Source: Klebsiella pneumoniae
Lineage (GTDB): Bacteria; Pseudomonadota; Gammaproteobacteria; Eutrophobiales; Eutrophobiaceae
Length of the DNA stretch: 56,828 nt
Reading direction: 5' to 3'
Assembly: GCA_945878555.1 (NCBI GenBank)
Contig: CAMDWI010000023.1
Span: 1-56,828 of the forward strand
This document shows, one piece after another, positions 39,532-48,351 of the stretch. The first letter of the stretch is position 1, and every line of letters begins with the position of its first letter. The position numbers and the translations under genes were made by a program. The notes under the pieces are model-generated. The model was not told the DNA's origin and ran no database searches. It worked only from the letters and a program-made list of their open reading frames with translations.

Positions 39532-41678
39532 AGAAATGGCTAATCCTGCCGGGACTGGTGCTGCTCACGGCGGCATTTTACGGGCTGGGCCTCGACCATT
39601 GGTTAACACTCGAGGGGATGCAGTCGGGTATTGATCAGATCCTGGCGGTGCGTGATGCGAAACCGGTACAAACCGCGGTAATATTTCTGGTTGTCTATGT
39701 GGTTGTTACCGCACTTTCCTTGCCGGGTGCCGTGGTGATGACACTTGCTGGCGGGGCATTGTTCGGTCTGTGGTGGGGCACGCTGATTGTTTCTTTCGCT
39801 TCAAGCATCGGTGCGCTGCTCGCCTTTCTGGTATCGCGTTATCTGTTGCGCGAAACCGTGCAGTCGCGTTTCGGTGATCGGTTAAATATAATCAATGCAG
39901 GCATCCAGCGCGATGGCGCGTTTTACCTGTTTACACTGCGACTGATACCGGTGTTTCCGTTCTTCCTGATTAATCTGCTGATGGGTCTGACGACGATGTC
40001 AGCGTTGACCTTTTACGGCGTCAGCCAGTTGGGTATGCTCGCGGGCACGTTTGTCTATGTAAACGCCGGCACCCAGCTTGCGCAATTAACATCCTTGTCC
40101 GGCATACTCTCGCCCGCGATTGTACTCTCGTTTGCGCTGCTCGCGACCTTCCCGTGGCTGGCGCGGACTGCAGTGAGTCGCTGGCGTAAATATCGTGTCT
40201 ATGCCCGTTGGCAACGCCCGGCAAAATTTGAACGCAACCTGATAGTGATTGGGGCTGGCGCGGCCGGTCTGGTGTCTGCCTATATCGCTGCGGCGGTGAA
40301 GGCGAAGGTCACCTTGATCGAGGCCCACAAGATGGGCGGCGACTGTCTGAACTACGGCTGTGTGCCGAGCAAGACGCTGATCAAGAGTGCCCGTATCGCT
40401 CACCAGATCCGCCATGCGGAACGCTACGGACTCCATTCTGGTCAGCCCCGTTTTTCCTTCCGGCAGGTGATGGCACGCATCCAACAGGTGATACGCGAGA
40501 TCGAACCACACGACAGTATCGAACGTTATACCGCACTCGGTGTTGAGGTCGTACAGGGCCATGCCCGTATCATTGATCCGTGGACAGTCGAGATTACACT
40601 CGCCGGGGGAACTATCCAGCGCTTGACCACCCGCAGTATCATTATTGCCGCCGGTGCCGCGCCGTTTGTCCCGCCGTTGCCCGGGCTCGAAGAATCCGGC
40701 TATCTGACCAGTGATACGCTGTGGGAGGCGTTGGCGAATAGCGAGGTACCACCGGAGCGGATCGTTGTACTCGGAGGAGGGCCGATAGGCTGTGAACTCG
40801 CACAGGCGTTTGCCCGGCTCGGTTCCCGCGTCACCCAGATTGAAATGGGTCCACGCCTGCTGATACGCGAGGATGAGGAAGTCTCGCATCTGGTCCAGCA
40901 ATCACTGGAGGCAGACGGGGTGAGTGTCCTGACCGGTCATACGGCCTTGCGATGCGAGCGCGAGGGCGATTATAAATACATCGTCGTCGATCAGGCGGGC
41001 CAGACCACACGGATCCCGTTTAACGAACTGATATGCGCAGTCGGTCGTGCCCCTCGTCTTGCCGGTTATGGTCTGGAACAGCTGGATATTCCGGCCAACC
41101 GCACCGTGATCACGAATGAATATCTGGAAACACTGTATCCTAATATTTACGCGGCCGGGGATGTTGCCGGGCCATACCAGTTTACCCACACGGCTGCGCA
41201 CCAGGCCTGGTATGCGGCCGTGAACGCCTTGTTTGGTGATTTCAGGAAATTCAGGGTAGATTACAGCGTGATACCCTGGACTACATTTACCGAACCCGAG
41301 GTGGCCCGGGTCGGGCTGAATGAACAGGAGGCCGCTGAACGGGGCATCGCGTATGAACTGTCGCGTTACGAGATCAACGAACTGGACCGTGCCATTGCCG
41401 AGGGAGTTGCGTATGGGTTTATCAAGGTGCTGACTGTCCCGGGCAAGGACCGCATCCTCGGTGTGACTATCGTCGGTGAACATGCGGGTGAGTTACTGGC
41501 CGAGTTTGTTCTGGCAATGCGCTGGGGTCTGGGCCTGAACAAGATCCTCTCGACGATACATACGTATCCGACGCTGTCCGAAGCCAATAAATATGTGGCC
41601 GGTGTGTGGAAACGTGCTCACGCGCCGCAGAGATTATTACAATGGGTTGAGCGTTACCATCAGTGGCGCAGACACTGA
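39528..41678 (+). CDS. TVP38/TMEM64 membrane domain fused to a dithiol flavoprotein oxidoreductase
   Basis: 716 residues from ATG 39528, overlapping the arsS stop. Residues ~1-220 are a TVP38/DedA-type membrane domain (ALSLPGAVVMTLAGGALFGLWWGT, FYLFTLRLIPVFPFFLINLLMG). From ~235 there is a class I pyridine-nucleotide disulfide oxidoreductase: IGAGAAGLVSAYIAA, GGDCLNYGCVPSKTLI with the redox Cys pair, VLGGGPIGCELAQAFARLGS, NIYAAGDVAGPYQFTHTA and C-terminal HTYPTLSEANKYVAG. It resembles mercuric reductase, but the C-terminal vicinal Cys pair of MerA is absent. A membrane-tethered reductase for arsenic, sulfur or another substrate is inferred. Confidence 0.88.
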   Translation: MKKWLILPGLVLLTAAFYGLGLDHWLTLEGMQSGIDQILAVRDAKPVQTAVIFLVVYVVVTALSLPGAVVMTLAGGALFGLWWGTLIVSFASSIGALLAFLVSRYLLRETVQSRFGDRLNIINAGIQRDGAFYLFTLRLIPVFPFFLINLLMGLTTMSALTFYGVSQLGMLAGTFVYVNAGTQLAQLTSLSGILSPAIVLSFALLATFPWLARTAVSRWRKYRVYARWQRPAKFERNLIVIGAGAAGLVSAYIAAAVKAKVTLIEAHKMGGDCLNYGCVPSKTLIKSARIAHQIRHAERYGLHSGQPRFSFRQVMARIQQVIREIEPHDSIERYTALGVEVVQGHARIIDPWTVEITLAGGTIQRLTTRSIIIAAGAAPFVPPLPGLEESGYLTSDTLWEALANSEVPPERIVVLGGGPIGCELAQAFARLGSRVTQIEMGPRLLIREDEEVSHLVQQSLEADGVSVLTGHTALRCEREGDYKYIVVDQAGQTTRIPFNELICAVGRAPRLAGYGLEQLDIPANRTVITNEYLETLYPNIYAAGDVAGPYQFTHTAAHQAWYAAVNALFGDFRKFRVDYSVIPWTTFTEPEVARVGLNEQEAAERGIAYELSRYEINELDRAIAEGVAYGFIKVLTVPGKDRILGVTIVGEHAGELLAEFVLAMRWGLGLNKILSTIHTYPTLSEANKYVAGVWKRAHAPQRLLQWVERYHQWRRH

Positions 41679-42367
41679 TGTCGACAAGTCATGAACGACT
41701 CTCGATTATTGTGCCGATGCTGAATGAGGCAGAGGTCTTGCCGCAACTGCTGGCGCAACTGTCCGCCTATAGTGCCCGTGGTTGCGAGGTAATACTGGTT
41801 GATGGTGGTAGCACCGATGGTTCCGATACACAGACCCGCAATGCCGGTTTTACCGTCATTAATGCACAGCGGGGCCGCGCACGGCAGATGAACGCGGGTG
41901 TGACACGCGCTACCGGCGACATCTATCTGTTCCTGCATGCCGATACACTTTTGCCCGACAGCGCCGATAGTCTTATCCTGGAGGCGCTCAGCAATAGTCG
42001 ATCGGGATGGGGGAGATTCGATGTGCAGATTTCCGGGGTATCGGTCTGGTTTCCGATCATTGCGAGCATGATAAACCTGCGCTCACGCCTCAGCGGTATC
42101 GCGACCGGTGATCAGGCGATCTTTGTGCAACGTGAACTGTTTGATCGGGTGGGTGGATTTCCGGATCAACCGTTGATGGAAGATATAGAGCTCTCAAGAC
42201 ACCTTAATAAACTGTCAGCCCCGATTTGCCTGCGTGCCAGAGTGACCACCTCGGGTCGACGTTGGGAGACGCGCGGCGTCATCCGCACGGTCTTGCTGAT
42301 GTGGCGTCTGCGACTTGCCTATTATCTGGGTGTGCCTGCTGAATCGCTCGCACGGACTTACCGATGA
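41678..42367 (+). CDS. rSAM-associated glycosyltransferase 2 (TIGR04283 type)
   Basis: 229 residues; GT-A family 2 fold: LSIIVPMLNEAEVLPQLLAQL, VILVDGGSTDGSD, RARQMNAGVTRATGDIYLFLHADTLLP with a DxD-like HAD, and GDQAIFVQRELFDRVGGFPDQPLMEDIELSRHL. It belongs to the transferase set that habitually accompanies ArsS (rSAM/selenodomain-associated). A sugar transfer step in arsenosugar or arsenolipid assembly is plausible. Its ATG overlaps the preceding TGA by one base. Confidence 0.85.
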   Translation: MSTSHERLSIIVPMLNEAEVLPQLLAQLSAYSARGCEVILVDGGSTDGSDTQTRNAGFTVINAQRGRARQMNAGVTRATGDIYLFLHADTLLPDSADSLILEALSNSRSGWGRFDVQISGVSVWFPIIASMINLRSRLSGIATGDQAIFVQRELFDRVGGFPDQPLMEDIELSRHLNKLSAPICLRARVTTSGRRWETRGVIRTVLLMWRLRLAYYLGVPAESLARTYR

Positions 42368-42987
42368 AGATCCATCGTATCGTTATTTTTGCCAAGGTCC
42401 CGCGTGCCGGTTACGCCAAGACACGATTGATCCCGGCACTCGGTGCCGACGGTGCGGCCCGACTGGCCAGACGCATGCTCACCCACATGGTCAATCAGGC
42501 GCTGGATGCCGGTGTCGGCCCGACAGAATTATGTATGACACCGGGTGACGATCCGATCTGGGGAGAAACTCGCTTGCCGCTGCATCTTGCACGGACCGAT
42601 CAGGGTGAGGGTGATCTCGGTGAGCGTATGGCACGTGCCTGCCAGCGCGTTACCGGTGAGGGTGAAGCGATCATTCTCACCGGCACAGACTGCCCGCAGC
42701 TGGATACGCACTGTCTGCAACAGATCGCAGCCGCACTGGAGCAATCGGATGTGGTCATCGTCCCGACGACCGACGGCGGTTATGCTGCACTCGGACTCAA
42801 CCGGTTTGATCCGCTGTTATTCAGCGACATCCGCTGGAGTACCGATACCGTGGCAGATGAGACCCTGCGCCGGATTGCCACACTGCAATGGTCGGTGAGT
42901 ACCTTGCCGACATTACACGATATTGATGAGGTCGCTGATCTTGCCTTGCTACCGGCGGACTGGCCGGAGTATGTGCGGGGCCCATAG
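42364..42987 (+). CDS. rSAM-associated transferase 1 (TIGR04282 type, CofC-like)
   Basis: 207 residues with a nucleotidyltransferase-like fold: IVIFAKVPRAGYAKTRLIPALG, GEGDLGERMARACQRV, ILTGTDCPQLDTHCLQQI, VVIVPTTDGGYAALGLNRFDPLLFSDIRWST and LPTLHDIDEVADL. It is the standard neighbour of the TIGR04283 transferase and ArsS. It may activate or transfer a sugar or nucleotide; unproven. It overlaps the upstream gene by 4 bp. Confidence 0.88.
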   Translation: MKIHRIVIFAKVPRAGYAKTRLIPALGADGAARLARRMLTHMVNQALDAGVGPTELCMTPGDDPIWGETRLPLHLARTDQGEGDLGERMARACQRVTGEGEAIILTGTDCPQLDTHCLQQIAAALEQSDVVIVPTTDGGYAALGLNRFDPLLFSDIRWSTDTVADETLRRIATLQWSVSTLPTLHDIDEVADLALLPADWPEYVRGP

Positions 42988-42991
42988 CATC

Positions 42992-43765
42992 ATGTTTGCT
43001 CAGCTTTCTCGATTGACTGTCACCGTGCTGTTGTATTTTATGGCAGGCACCACGGCAGCACAGTCGCCCGTTGTTGTCGTGGGTGAGTTCACCACAGTAA
43101 CAAAAATTCCGCCGCCCCCCTGGGAAATCGTGCATCTGGATAAACGCGTCGCTCCCACCCGTTATCAGGTCGTCGAATGGGACGGTGTCGTCGCGGTCGA
43201 GGCAGTTGCCGAAAAAAGTATGGCGCTGCTGGCGCGACCACTGGATATCGATCTGACACAGACGCCGGTGTTGTGCTGGTTATGGCGTGTGGATGCGCCC
43301 TTGATCACGGCGGACATGAACAAAAAGTCCGGTGATGATTACGCCGCCCGTGTCTATGTGTCTTTCAGATTACCACCTAAGCAAATCAGTCTCTCTACCC
43401 GCCTCAAACTGCGACTGGCCCGCACCATTTATGGTGATCAGGTCCCCGATGCAGCGATCAACTATATCTGGGACAACCGTCATCCTGTTGGCACCTTGCA
43501 GGCGAACGCCTACACAGACCGGACGCAGATGCAGGTGTTACAGACCGGTACAGCGCAGGCCGGTCGCTGGGTCGCGCAACGTCAGGACGTGCTCGCCGAT
43601 GCGCGGTTGGCCTTTGGTCAGGTGGACCCGGAGGCGGTACAGCTTGCGATAGCCACCGATACGGACAATACCGGCGAGTCCGCCCGCGCCGGGTTTGCGC
43701 AACTGCATTTTGTCGGTCGCACGACTCCCTGTGCGTTTCCCGTACCGGAAAGTAATCCGGAATAA
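42992..43765 (+). CDS. DUF3047 secreted protein
   Basis: 257 residues from ATG 42992, with a signal peptide (LTVTVLLYFMAGTTAAQ) and the DUF3047 pattern: TRYQVVEWDGVVAVEAVAEKSMALL, LCWLWRVDAP, DDYAARVYVSFRLP, INYIWDNRHPVGTLQANAYTD, and near the end VQLAIATDTDNTGESARAGFAQLHF. The function of the periplasmic beta-sandwich family is unknown. It starts five bases after the upstream stop, so it belongs to the operon. Confidence 0.88.
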   Translation: MFAQLSRLTVTVLLYFMAGTTAAQSPVVVVGEFTTVTKIPPPPWEIVHLDKRVAPTRYQVVEWDGVVAVEAVAEKSMALLARPLDIDLTQTPVLCWLWRVDAPLITADMNKKSGDDYAARVYVSFRLPPKQISLSTRLKLRLARTIYGDQVPDAAINYIWDNRHPVGTLQANAYTDRTQMQVLQTGTAQAGRWVAQRQDVLADARLAFGQVDPEAVQLAIATDTDNTGESARAGFAQLHFVGRTTPCAFPVPESNPE

Positions 43766-43836
43766 AAGGCAAAATCAGTTGTAATAAACAGGTATTTACG
43801 AACGACCAATCTATTATCCAGCAAAGGAATACCCAC

Positions 43837-44877
43837 ATGCATGAAATCGTCCAGGACTATTATGGCAAACAACTGACCAGCTCCGCTGATCTCAAAACCA
43901 GTGCGTGCTGCGACTTGAGTCAACAACCCGAATGGTTAAAACCGTTGTTGTCACGTATACACCCGGAGGTCTTGTCCCGCTATTACGGCTGCGGCCTGGT
44001 CTGTCCACCTGTGCTTGAGGGCTGCCGGATTCTGGATCTGGGATGTGGAACAGGACGCGATGTATACCTGTTGTCACAGCTGGTCGGGCCGAACGGTCAG
44101 GTGGTTGGTGTCGATATGACCGAACAACAGCTTGACATTGCTGAACAACACCGGTCCTGGCACCGGGAACAGAACGGTCTGGACAATGTGCGCTTCCTGT
44201 CCGGATATATCGAAAGACTGGATGAGCTTGACCTGCCGGAGGTCGGCTTTGATGTGATTGTATCAAACTGTGTGGTCAACCTGTCGCCGGACAAGGACGC
44301 TGTGTTACGTGGTATCCACCGTCTGCTCAAGCCGGGCGGTGAATTTTATTTCTCCGATGTGTATGCCGACCGCCGTGTACCCGATGAGATCCGGAATGAC
44401 CCGGTGCTGTACGGCGAATGTCTGGGTGGTGCCCTGTACTGGAATGATTTTATCCGGCTAGCGCATGCCCAGGGTTTTGCCGACCCGCGTCTGGTCACGG
44501 ATACCCCACTGGCGGTGACCGCCCCCGATTTACTGTTGCGTACCGGTAATCTGCGTTTTTACTCGGCGACCTATCGGCTGTTCAAACTGGACGGGCTGGA
44601 GACTGCCTGTGAAGACTATGGTCAGGCCGTTATCTACCGCGGCACTATTGCCGGTCTCCCGCACCGGTTTGTGCTCGACAAACATCATGATATCGAAACC
44701 GGCAAGGTGTTCCCGGTCTGTGGCAATACCTGGCGCATGTTGCACGATACCCGTCTGGCCCCGCACTTTGAGTTTATCGGCAACTTCAATCGTCACTACG
44801 GTCTGTTTGAAGGTTGCGGCAGTGCTATTCCGTTTGATACGAATACTGCGGTGCAGGGCAGTGCGGCCTGTTGTTGA
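43837..44877 (+). CDS. arsM: arsenite S-adenosylmethionine methyltransferase ArsM
   Basis: 346 residues, the length of the AS3MT-like class. It has an N-terminal vicinal Cys (TSACCDL, C24-C25), YYGCGLVCPP (C52, C56), the SAM motif ILDLGCGTGRDVYLLSQLVG (66-85), VIVSNCVVNLSPDKDAVL, YGECLGGALYW and a C-terminal domain ending SAACC. These Cys positions fit the As(III)-binding set of ArsM. It makes mono-, di- and trimethylarsenicals; with ArsS the dimethyl product enters arsenosugars. RBS AAAGGA precedes ATG 43837. Confidence 0.9.
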   Translation: MHEIVQDYYGKQLTSSADLKTSACCDLSQQPEWLKPLLSRIHPEVLSRYYGCGLVCPPVLEGCRILDLGCGTGRDVYLLSQLVGPNGQVVGVDMTEQQLDIAEQHRSWHREQNGLDNVRFLSGYIERLDELDLPEVGFDVIVSNCVVNLSPDKDAVLRGIHRLLKPGGEFYFSDVYADRRVPDEIRNDPVLYGECLGGALYWNDFIRLAHAQGFADPRLVTDTPLAVTAPDLLLRTGNLRFYSATYRLFKLDGLETACEDYGQAVIYRGTIAGLPHRFVLDKHHDIETGKVFPVCGNTWRMLHDTRLAPHFEFIGNFNRHYGLFEGCGSAIPFDTNTAVQGSAACC

Positions 44878-44882
44878 TAAAG

Positions 44883-45707
44883 ATGCGTGATATCGGATCA
44901 CTGCGCAGAGGGCTTACCGGATTAATACTGGCGCTGTTTGTACTGCCGGTGCTTGCAGCGGACCCGCGGATTACCCTGACCGGTTCAAGCACGGTTGCGC
45001 CGTTGATGCTTGAGATAGGCAAGCGATATGAAAAGTTATTTCCGCCGGTATTGGTCGATGTCCAGATGGGAGGTTCGACCCGCGGGGTCGTGGATGCACG
45101 CAGTGGTCTGGCCGATGTCGGCATGGTCTCGCGGTCATTGACAGCAGACGAGGCGGATCTGACCGCCTATACGATTGCGATGGACGGGATCGGTATTATC
45201 CTGCATCAGTCCAATCCGGTAGCGGCATTGACCGATGCACAGGTCATCGCCATCTATACCGGCAAACTGCAAAACTGGCACGAGCTGGGTGGTCCGGATT
45301 TACCCATCACTGTCGTCAACAAGGCCGAAGGTCGTTCTACGCTGGAGCTGTTCCTCCAGTATTATCGATTGAAGAACAGTCAGATCAGCGCCGACATGGT
45401 CATCGGTGACAACCAGCAGGGTATCAAGTCGGTGGCAGGCAATCCTGGTGCCATTGGATATGTGTCTGTTGGTGCTGCCGAATACGAGGTGCTGAACGGC
45501 ACGCCGATCAAACAACTGCCCATGAACGGTATGACTGCCAGTGTAGTAAATGTGCGCAACGGGAGCTTTCCCCTGTCGCGGCCGTTGAATCTGGTGGTGC
45601 GCGGGATACCGCATGGTCAGTTAGAACAATTGATACGTTTTGCCCGATCGGCGGAAGTGCATGATTTGATCGAGGCCCAGTTTTTTGTCCCGCTCGCACA
45701 TGAATAA
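44883..45707 (+). CDS. pstS: phosphate-type ABC transporter substrate-binding protein PstS
   Basis: 274 residues from ATG 44883, five bases after the arsM stop. A signal peptide (LTGLILALFVLPVLAA) is followed by ITLTGSSTVAPLMLEIGKRY, VDVQMGGSTRGVVDARSGLADVGMVSRSL, VVNKAEGRSTLELFLQYY and NPGAIGYVSVGAAEY, the oxyanion-binding pattern of PstS. Close coupling with arsM raises the question of whether it binds arsenate as well as phosphate. Specificity cannot be read from the sequence alone. Confidence 0.9.
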   Translation: MRDIGSLRRGLTGLILALFVLPVLAADPRITLTGSSTVAPLMLEIGKRYEKLFPPVLVDVQMGGSTRGVVDARSGLADVGMVSRSLTADEADLTAYTIAMDGIGIILHQSNPVAALTDAQVIAIYTGKLQNWHELGGPDLPITVVNKAEGRSTLELFLQYYRLKNSQISADMVIGDNQQGIKSVAGNPGAIGYVSVGAAEYEVLNGTPIKQLPMNGMTASVVNVRNGSFPLSRPLNLVVRGIPHGQLEQLIRFARSAEVHDLIEAQFFVPLAHE

Positions 45708-46548
45708 GGACAGGCTGGCCGCTACTGTGCTGCGGGTGCCGGCCATCGGCAGCGTCTTGTTGTTGCTGACGATAGCCCTGTTTCTGGTCGTCGAGTCCTG
45801 GCCGGTGATGATCGAAGGAGGCTGGCAACGTTTTTTTGTTGATCAGGGCTGGTATCCGCTGGAGCAGCGTTATGGATTGATGCCGATGATCGTCGGCAGC
45901 ATTGCCGTTGCCACCGGCGCCATCGTGATCGCCGCACCGCTCGGGATCGCCAGTGCAATTTTTGAGGTGTTCTATGCCCCTGCACGGGTGGCCAGGGTCT
46001 ATCAGTTGATGATCGCCTTGCTGGCTGGGATCCCCTCCGTTGTGTTTGGTTTGTGGGGTCTGACCGTACTGGTTCCGCTGATTACCGCTTATCAACCGCC
46101 TGGTGCCAGTTTGCTCGCGGCCATACTGGTCGTGTCACTGATGATATTGCCGACGGTTGCCCTGACCAGCAAGGCGGCCTTGTCAGGCTTGCCTGCAAGC
46201 TGGTTGCGAGGTGGTGCGGCGCTGGGTTTGTCGCGTCAGGCGCAGATTACCGGGATCGCGATCCCGGCAGCACAGGCAGGTATCGCTGGCGGGATATTAC
46301 TGGCGATTGCACGCGCATTAGGCGAGACGATGGCAGTGTTGATGGTTGCAGGAAACGTGGTCGCGTATCCTTCCTCCCTGTTTGACCCTGTGCGTGTCCT
46401 GACCGCAAATATTGCACTGGAGATGGCGTATGCGACGGGACAGCATCGTGCCGGTCTGTTCGTCTCGGGCTTGCTCATTATGCTGATGGTGCTCGTACTG
46501 GCCGGTCTTGCCATGCGGTTGAACCGGAGCACACAGCATGCCTGGTAA
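45700..46548 (+). CDS. pstC: phosphate-type ABC transporter permease PstC
   Basis: 282 residues from ATG 45700 (overlaps pstS by 8 bp) with about six helices. Typical PstC features: LMPMIVGSIAVATGAIVIAAPLGIASAIF, LLAGIPSVVFGLWGL, and the EAA-like loop ASWLRGGAALGLSRQAQITGIAIPAA followed by ARALGETMAVLMVAGN. It forms the channel with PstA. The frame is also open seven codons upstream, inside pstS, but ATG 45700 is the natural start. Confidence 0.92.
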   Translation: MNKDRLAATVLRVPAIGSVLLLLTIALFLVVESWPVMIEGGWQRFFVDQGWYPLEQRYGLMPMIVGSIAVATGAIVIAAPLGIASAIFEVFYAPARVARVYQLMIALLAGIPSVVFGLWGLTVLVPLITAYQPPGASLLAAILVVSLMILPTVALTSKAALSGLPASWLRGGAALGLSRQAQITGIAIPAAQAGIAGGILLAIARALGETMAVLMVAGNVVAYPSSLFDPVRVLTANIALEMAYATGQHRAGLFVSGLLIMLMVLVLAGLAMRLNRSTQHAW

Positions 46549-47383
46549 GCTGCGCAACGATGGCTTCGCCCTGTTGATCTGGTCTTCGGCGATCCTGTTG
46601 ACGCTGATCATGTCATGGCTGCTCGGCGATCTGATCTGGCGCGGGGCATCACATCTGTCGTGGGCGTTTCTGGTGACTGGCCCGGAAAACGCCGGCCGCG
46701 CGGGCGGGATTTCCTCTATCCTGGTGGCGACCCTGATGATATTACTGGTTGCCATCATCACGGCTGTACCTCCCGGGCTGGCGGCAGCGGTATGGCTGGC
46801 AGAATATGCCGCCGCCGGATCAAGGACGGCCGGGACTATCCGTATGGGGTTGGATGTCATGGCCGGGATCCCTTCCATCGTTTTCGGCCTGTTTGGAAAT
46901 GCATGCTTTTGTGTTTATCTGGGACTGGGTTATTCCATCCTTTCCGGTGGTTTGACGCTAGCCTGTATGATTTTGCCGCTGTTTATCCGGACCTGCGAGA
47001 ACGGGTTGCGTCGTGTGAACAATGACTGGCGGCTTGGTGCGAGTGCGCTGGGGATGAGTCGCGCCAGTGCGGTCTGGTATATCCTGTTACCCGCGGCGGC
47101 ACCGGCGGTACTGGCCGGTCTGATGCTGGGTGTTGGCAGGGCCGCCGCCGAAACCGCCGCACTGGTGTTTACCAGCGGCTATGTCGACAGGATGCCTTCC
47201 TCGCTGAATGATTCCGGCCGCGCACTTGCCGTGCATATCTATGACCTGTCGATGAATATCACTGGCGGAGATACGGCTGCTTATGCCACAGCGATGGTAT
47301 TGGTCGCCATCATTGTAATGATCAATCTGCTTATGTTCACTTTGTCCCGACACTGGTTGTCTGCCCGGGTCAGTCTGGTATGA
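46538..47383 (+). CDS. pstA: phosphate-type ABC transporter permease PstA
   Basis: 281 residues, overlapping pstC by 11 bp and pstB by 4 bp. PstA pattern: SSILVATLMILLVAIITAVPPGLAAAVWLAEYA, MGLDVMAGIPSIVFGLFGNACFCVYLGLG, and the cytoplasmic loop RLGASALGMSRASAVWYILLPAAAPAVLAGLMLGVGRAAAETAALVFTSG (about residues 165-215). It pairs with PstC in the membrane. Confidence 0.92.
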   Translation: MPGKLRNDGFALLIWSSAILLTLIMSWLLGDLIWRGASHLSWAFLVTGPENAGRAGGISSILVATLMILLVAIITAVPPGLAAAVWLAEYAAAGSRTAGTIRMGLDVMAGIPSIVFGLFGNACFCVYLGLGYSILSGGLTLACMILPLFIRTCENGLRRVNNDWRLGASALGMSRASAVWYILLPAAAPAVLAGLMLGVGRAAAETAALVFTSGYVDRMPSSLNDSGRALAVHIYDLSMNITGGDTAAYATAMVLVAIIVMINLLMFTLSRHWLSARVSLV

Positions 47384-48225
47384 ACGACACAAACAAGCTG
47401 CCGGAAGGGTCTGCATACACTCTGGGCGAGGTACAGTCCGGTCCGGCCTGTTGTGAACCGGTGGTGCAGTTACAGATAGAAAACCTGTCGGTCCGTTACG
47501 GGACTAAGACGGTATTGAATGATGTGTCCCTGCAAATCTACAAAGGTTGTATCACTGCGTTGATAGGGCCCTCCGGTTGCGGCAAGACCAGCTTCCTGTC
47601 CTGTATCAACCGCCTGACCGACCTGTTGCCGTGTGTAGAGGTGAGTGGGCGTATACGGATGGACGGGATCGATCTGCTGCACAAGGACACCGATGTGATG
47701 AAGCTGCGCAGACGCGTCGGCATGATCTTCCAGCGTCCCAACCCGTTCCCGCTGTCCATCCGGCGCAATCTGGAGTTACCCTTGCGTGAACACGGGGTAA
47801 CGGATCGCAACGAGCTTGAGCGGCGGGTTGAACAGGGGCTCCGCGACACAGGGCTATGGGACGAGGTGCGGGACAGGCTGGGCACACCGGCCATGTTATT
47901 GTCCGGCGGACAGCAACAGCGATTGTGTATAGCACGCGCACTGGTGCTGGAGCCGGAGATCCTGCTGATGGACGAGCCATGCAGCGCACTGGATCCGCTG
48001 TCCGCCAAAGTGGTGGAGGATCTGATCTGTCGTCTGCGTAATCGTTACACAATAATCATAGTGACCCATAATCTGGCGCAGGCACGTCGCGTCGCCAACT
48101 ATGTTGCCTTTTTCTGGATGACAAACAATACCGGTAAACTGATCGAGTTTGGCCACTGTCAGCGTGTCTTTGACGCACCTGTGCATGCGCTGACTGCGGC
48201 CTATGTGTCAGGTTCAGCCGGATGA
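47380..48225 (+). CDS. pstB: phosphate-type ABC transporter ATPase PstB
   Basis: 281 residues with Walker A GPSGCGKTS, Q-loop IFQRPNPFPLSI, ABC signature LSGGQQQRLCIARAL, Walker B ILLMDEPCSALDP and switch His in IIIVTHNLAQARRVAN. The N-terminus has a ~30-residue extension with Cys (GPACCEPVV) before LQIENLSVRYG. It is the last gene of the arsS-arsM-pst run. No phoU follows, unlike most pst operons. Confidence 0.94.
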   Translation: MNDTNKLPEGSAYTLGEVQSGPACCEPVVQLQIENLSVRYGTKTVLNDVSLQIYKGCITALIGPSGCGKTSFLSCINRLTDLLPCVEVSGRIRMDGIDLLHKDTDVMKLRRRVGMIFQRPNPFPLSIRRNLELPLREHGVTDRNELERRVEQGLRDTGLWDEVRDRLGTPAMLLSGGQQQRLCIARALVLEPEILLMDEPCSALDPLSAKVVEDLICRLRNRYTIIIVTHNLAQARRVANYVAFFWMTNNTGKLIEFGHCQRVFDAPVHALTAAYVSGSAG

Positions 48226-48351
48226 ACCCGGCTATTTACAACCCTGCATTACCATATCGTGTTTAGCATGAGACAAACGGACATGTTATATTCGGGCACA
48301 TACCCGCGTTATCGGGCTTGTTACCCAATACCGGAAAACAGCGATACCTGT

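Noticed and set aside
40086..40901. Long minus-strand frame of 271 codons
   Set aside because: It lies opposite the flavoprotein gene, whose motifs are unmistakable; the minus frame has no recognisable domain and arises from codon bias.
39528..41678. Calling this gene merA to complete the mer locus
   Set aside because: The C-terminal vicinal Cys and N-terminal HMA domain of MerA are missing, it is fused to TVP38, and it overlaps arsS rather than the mer genes.
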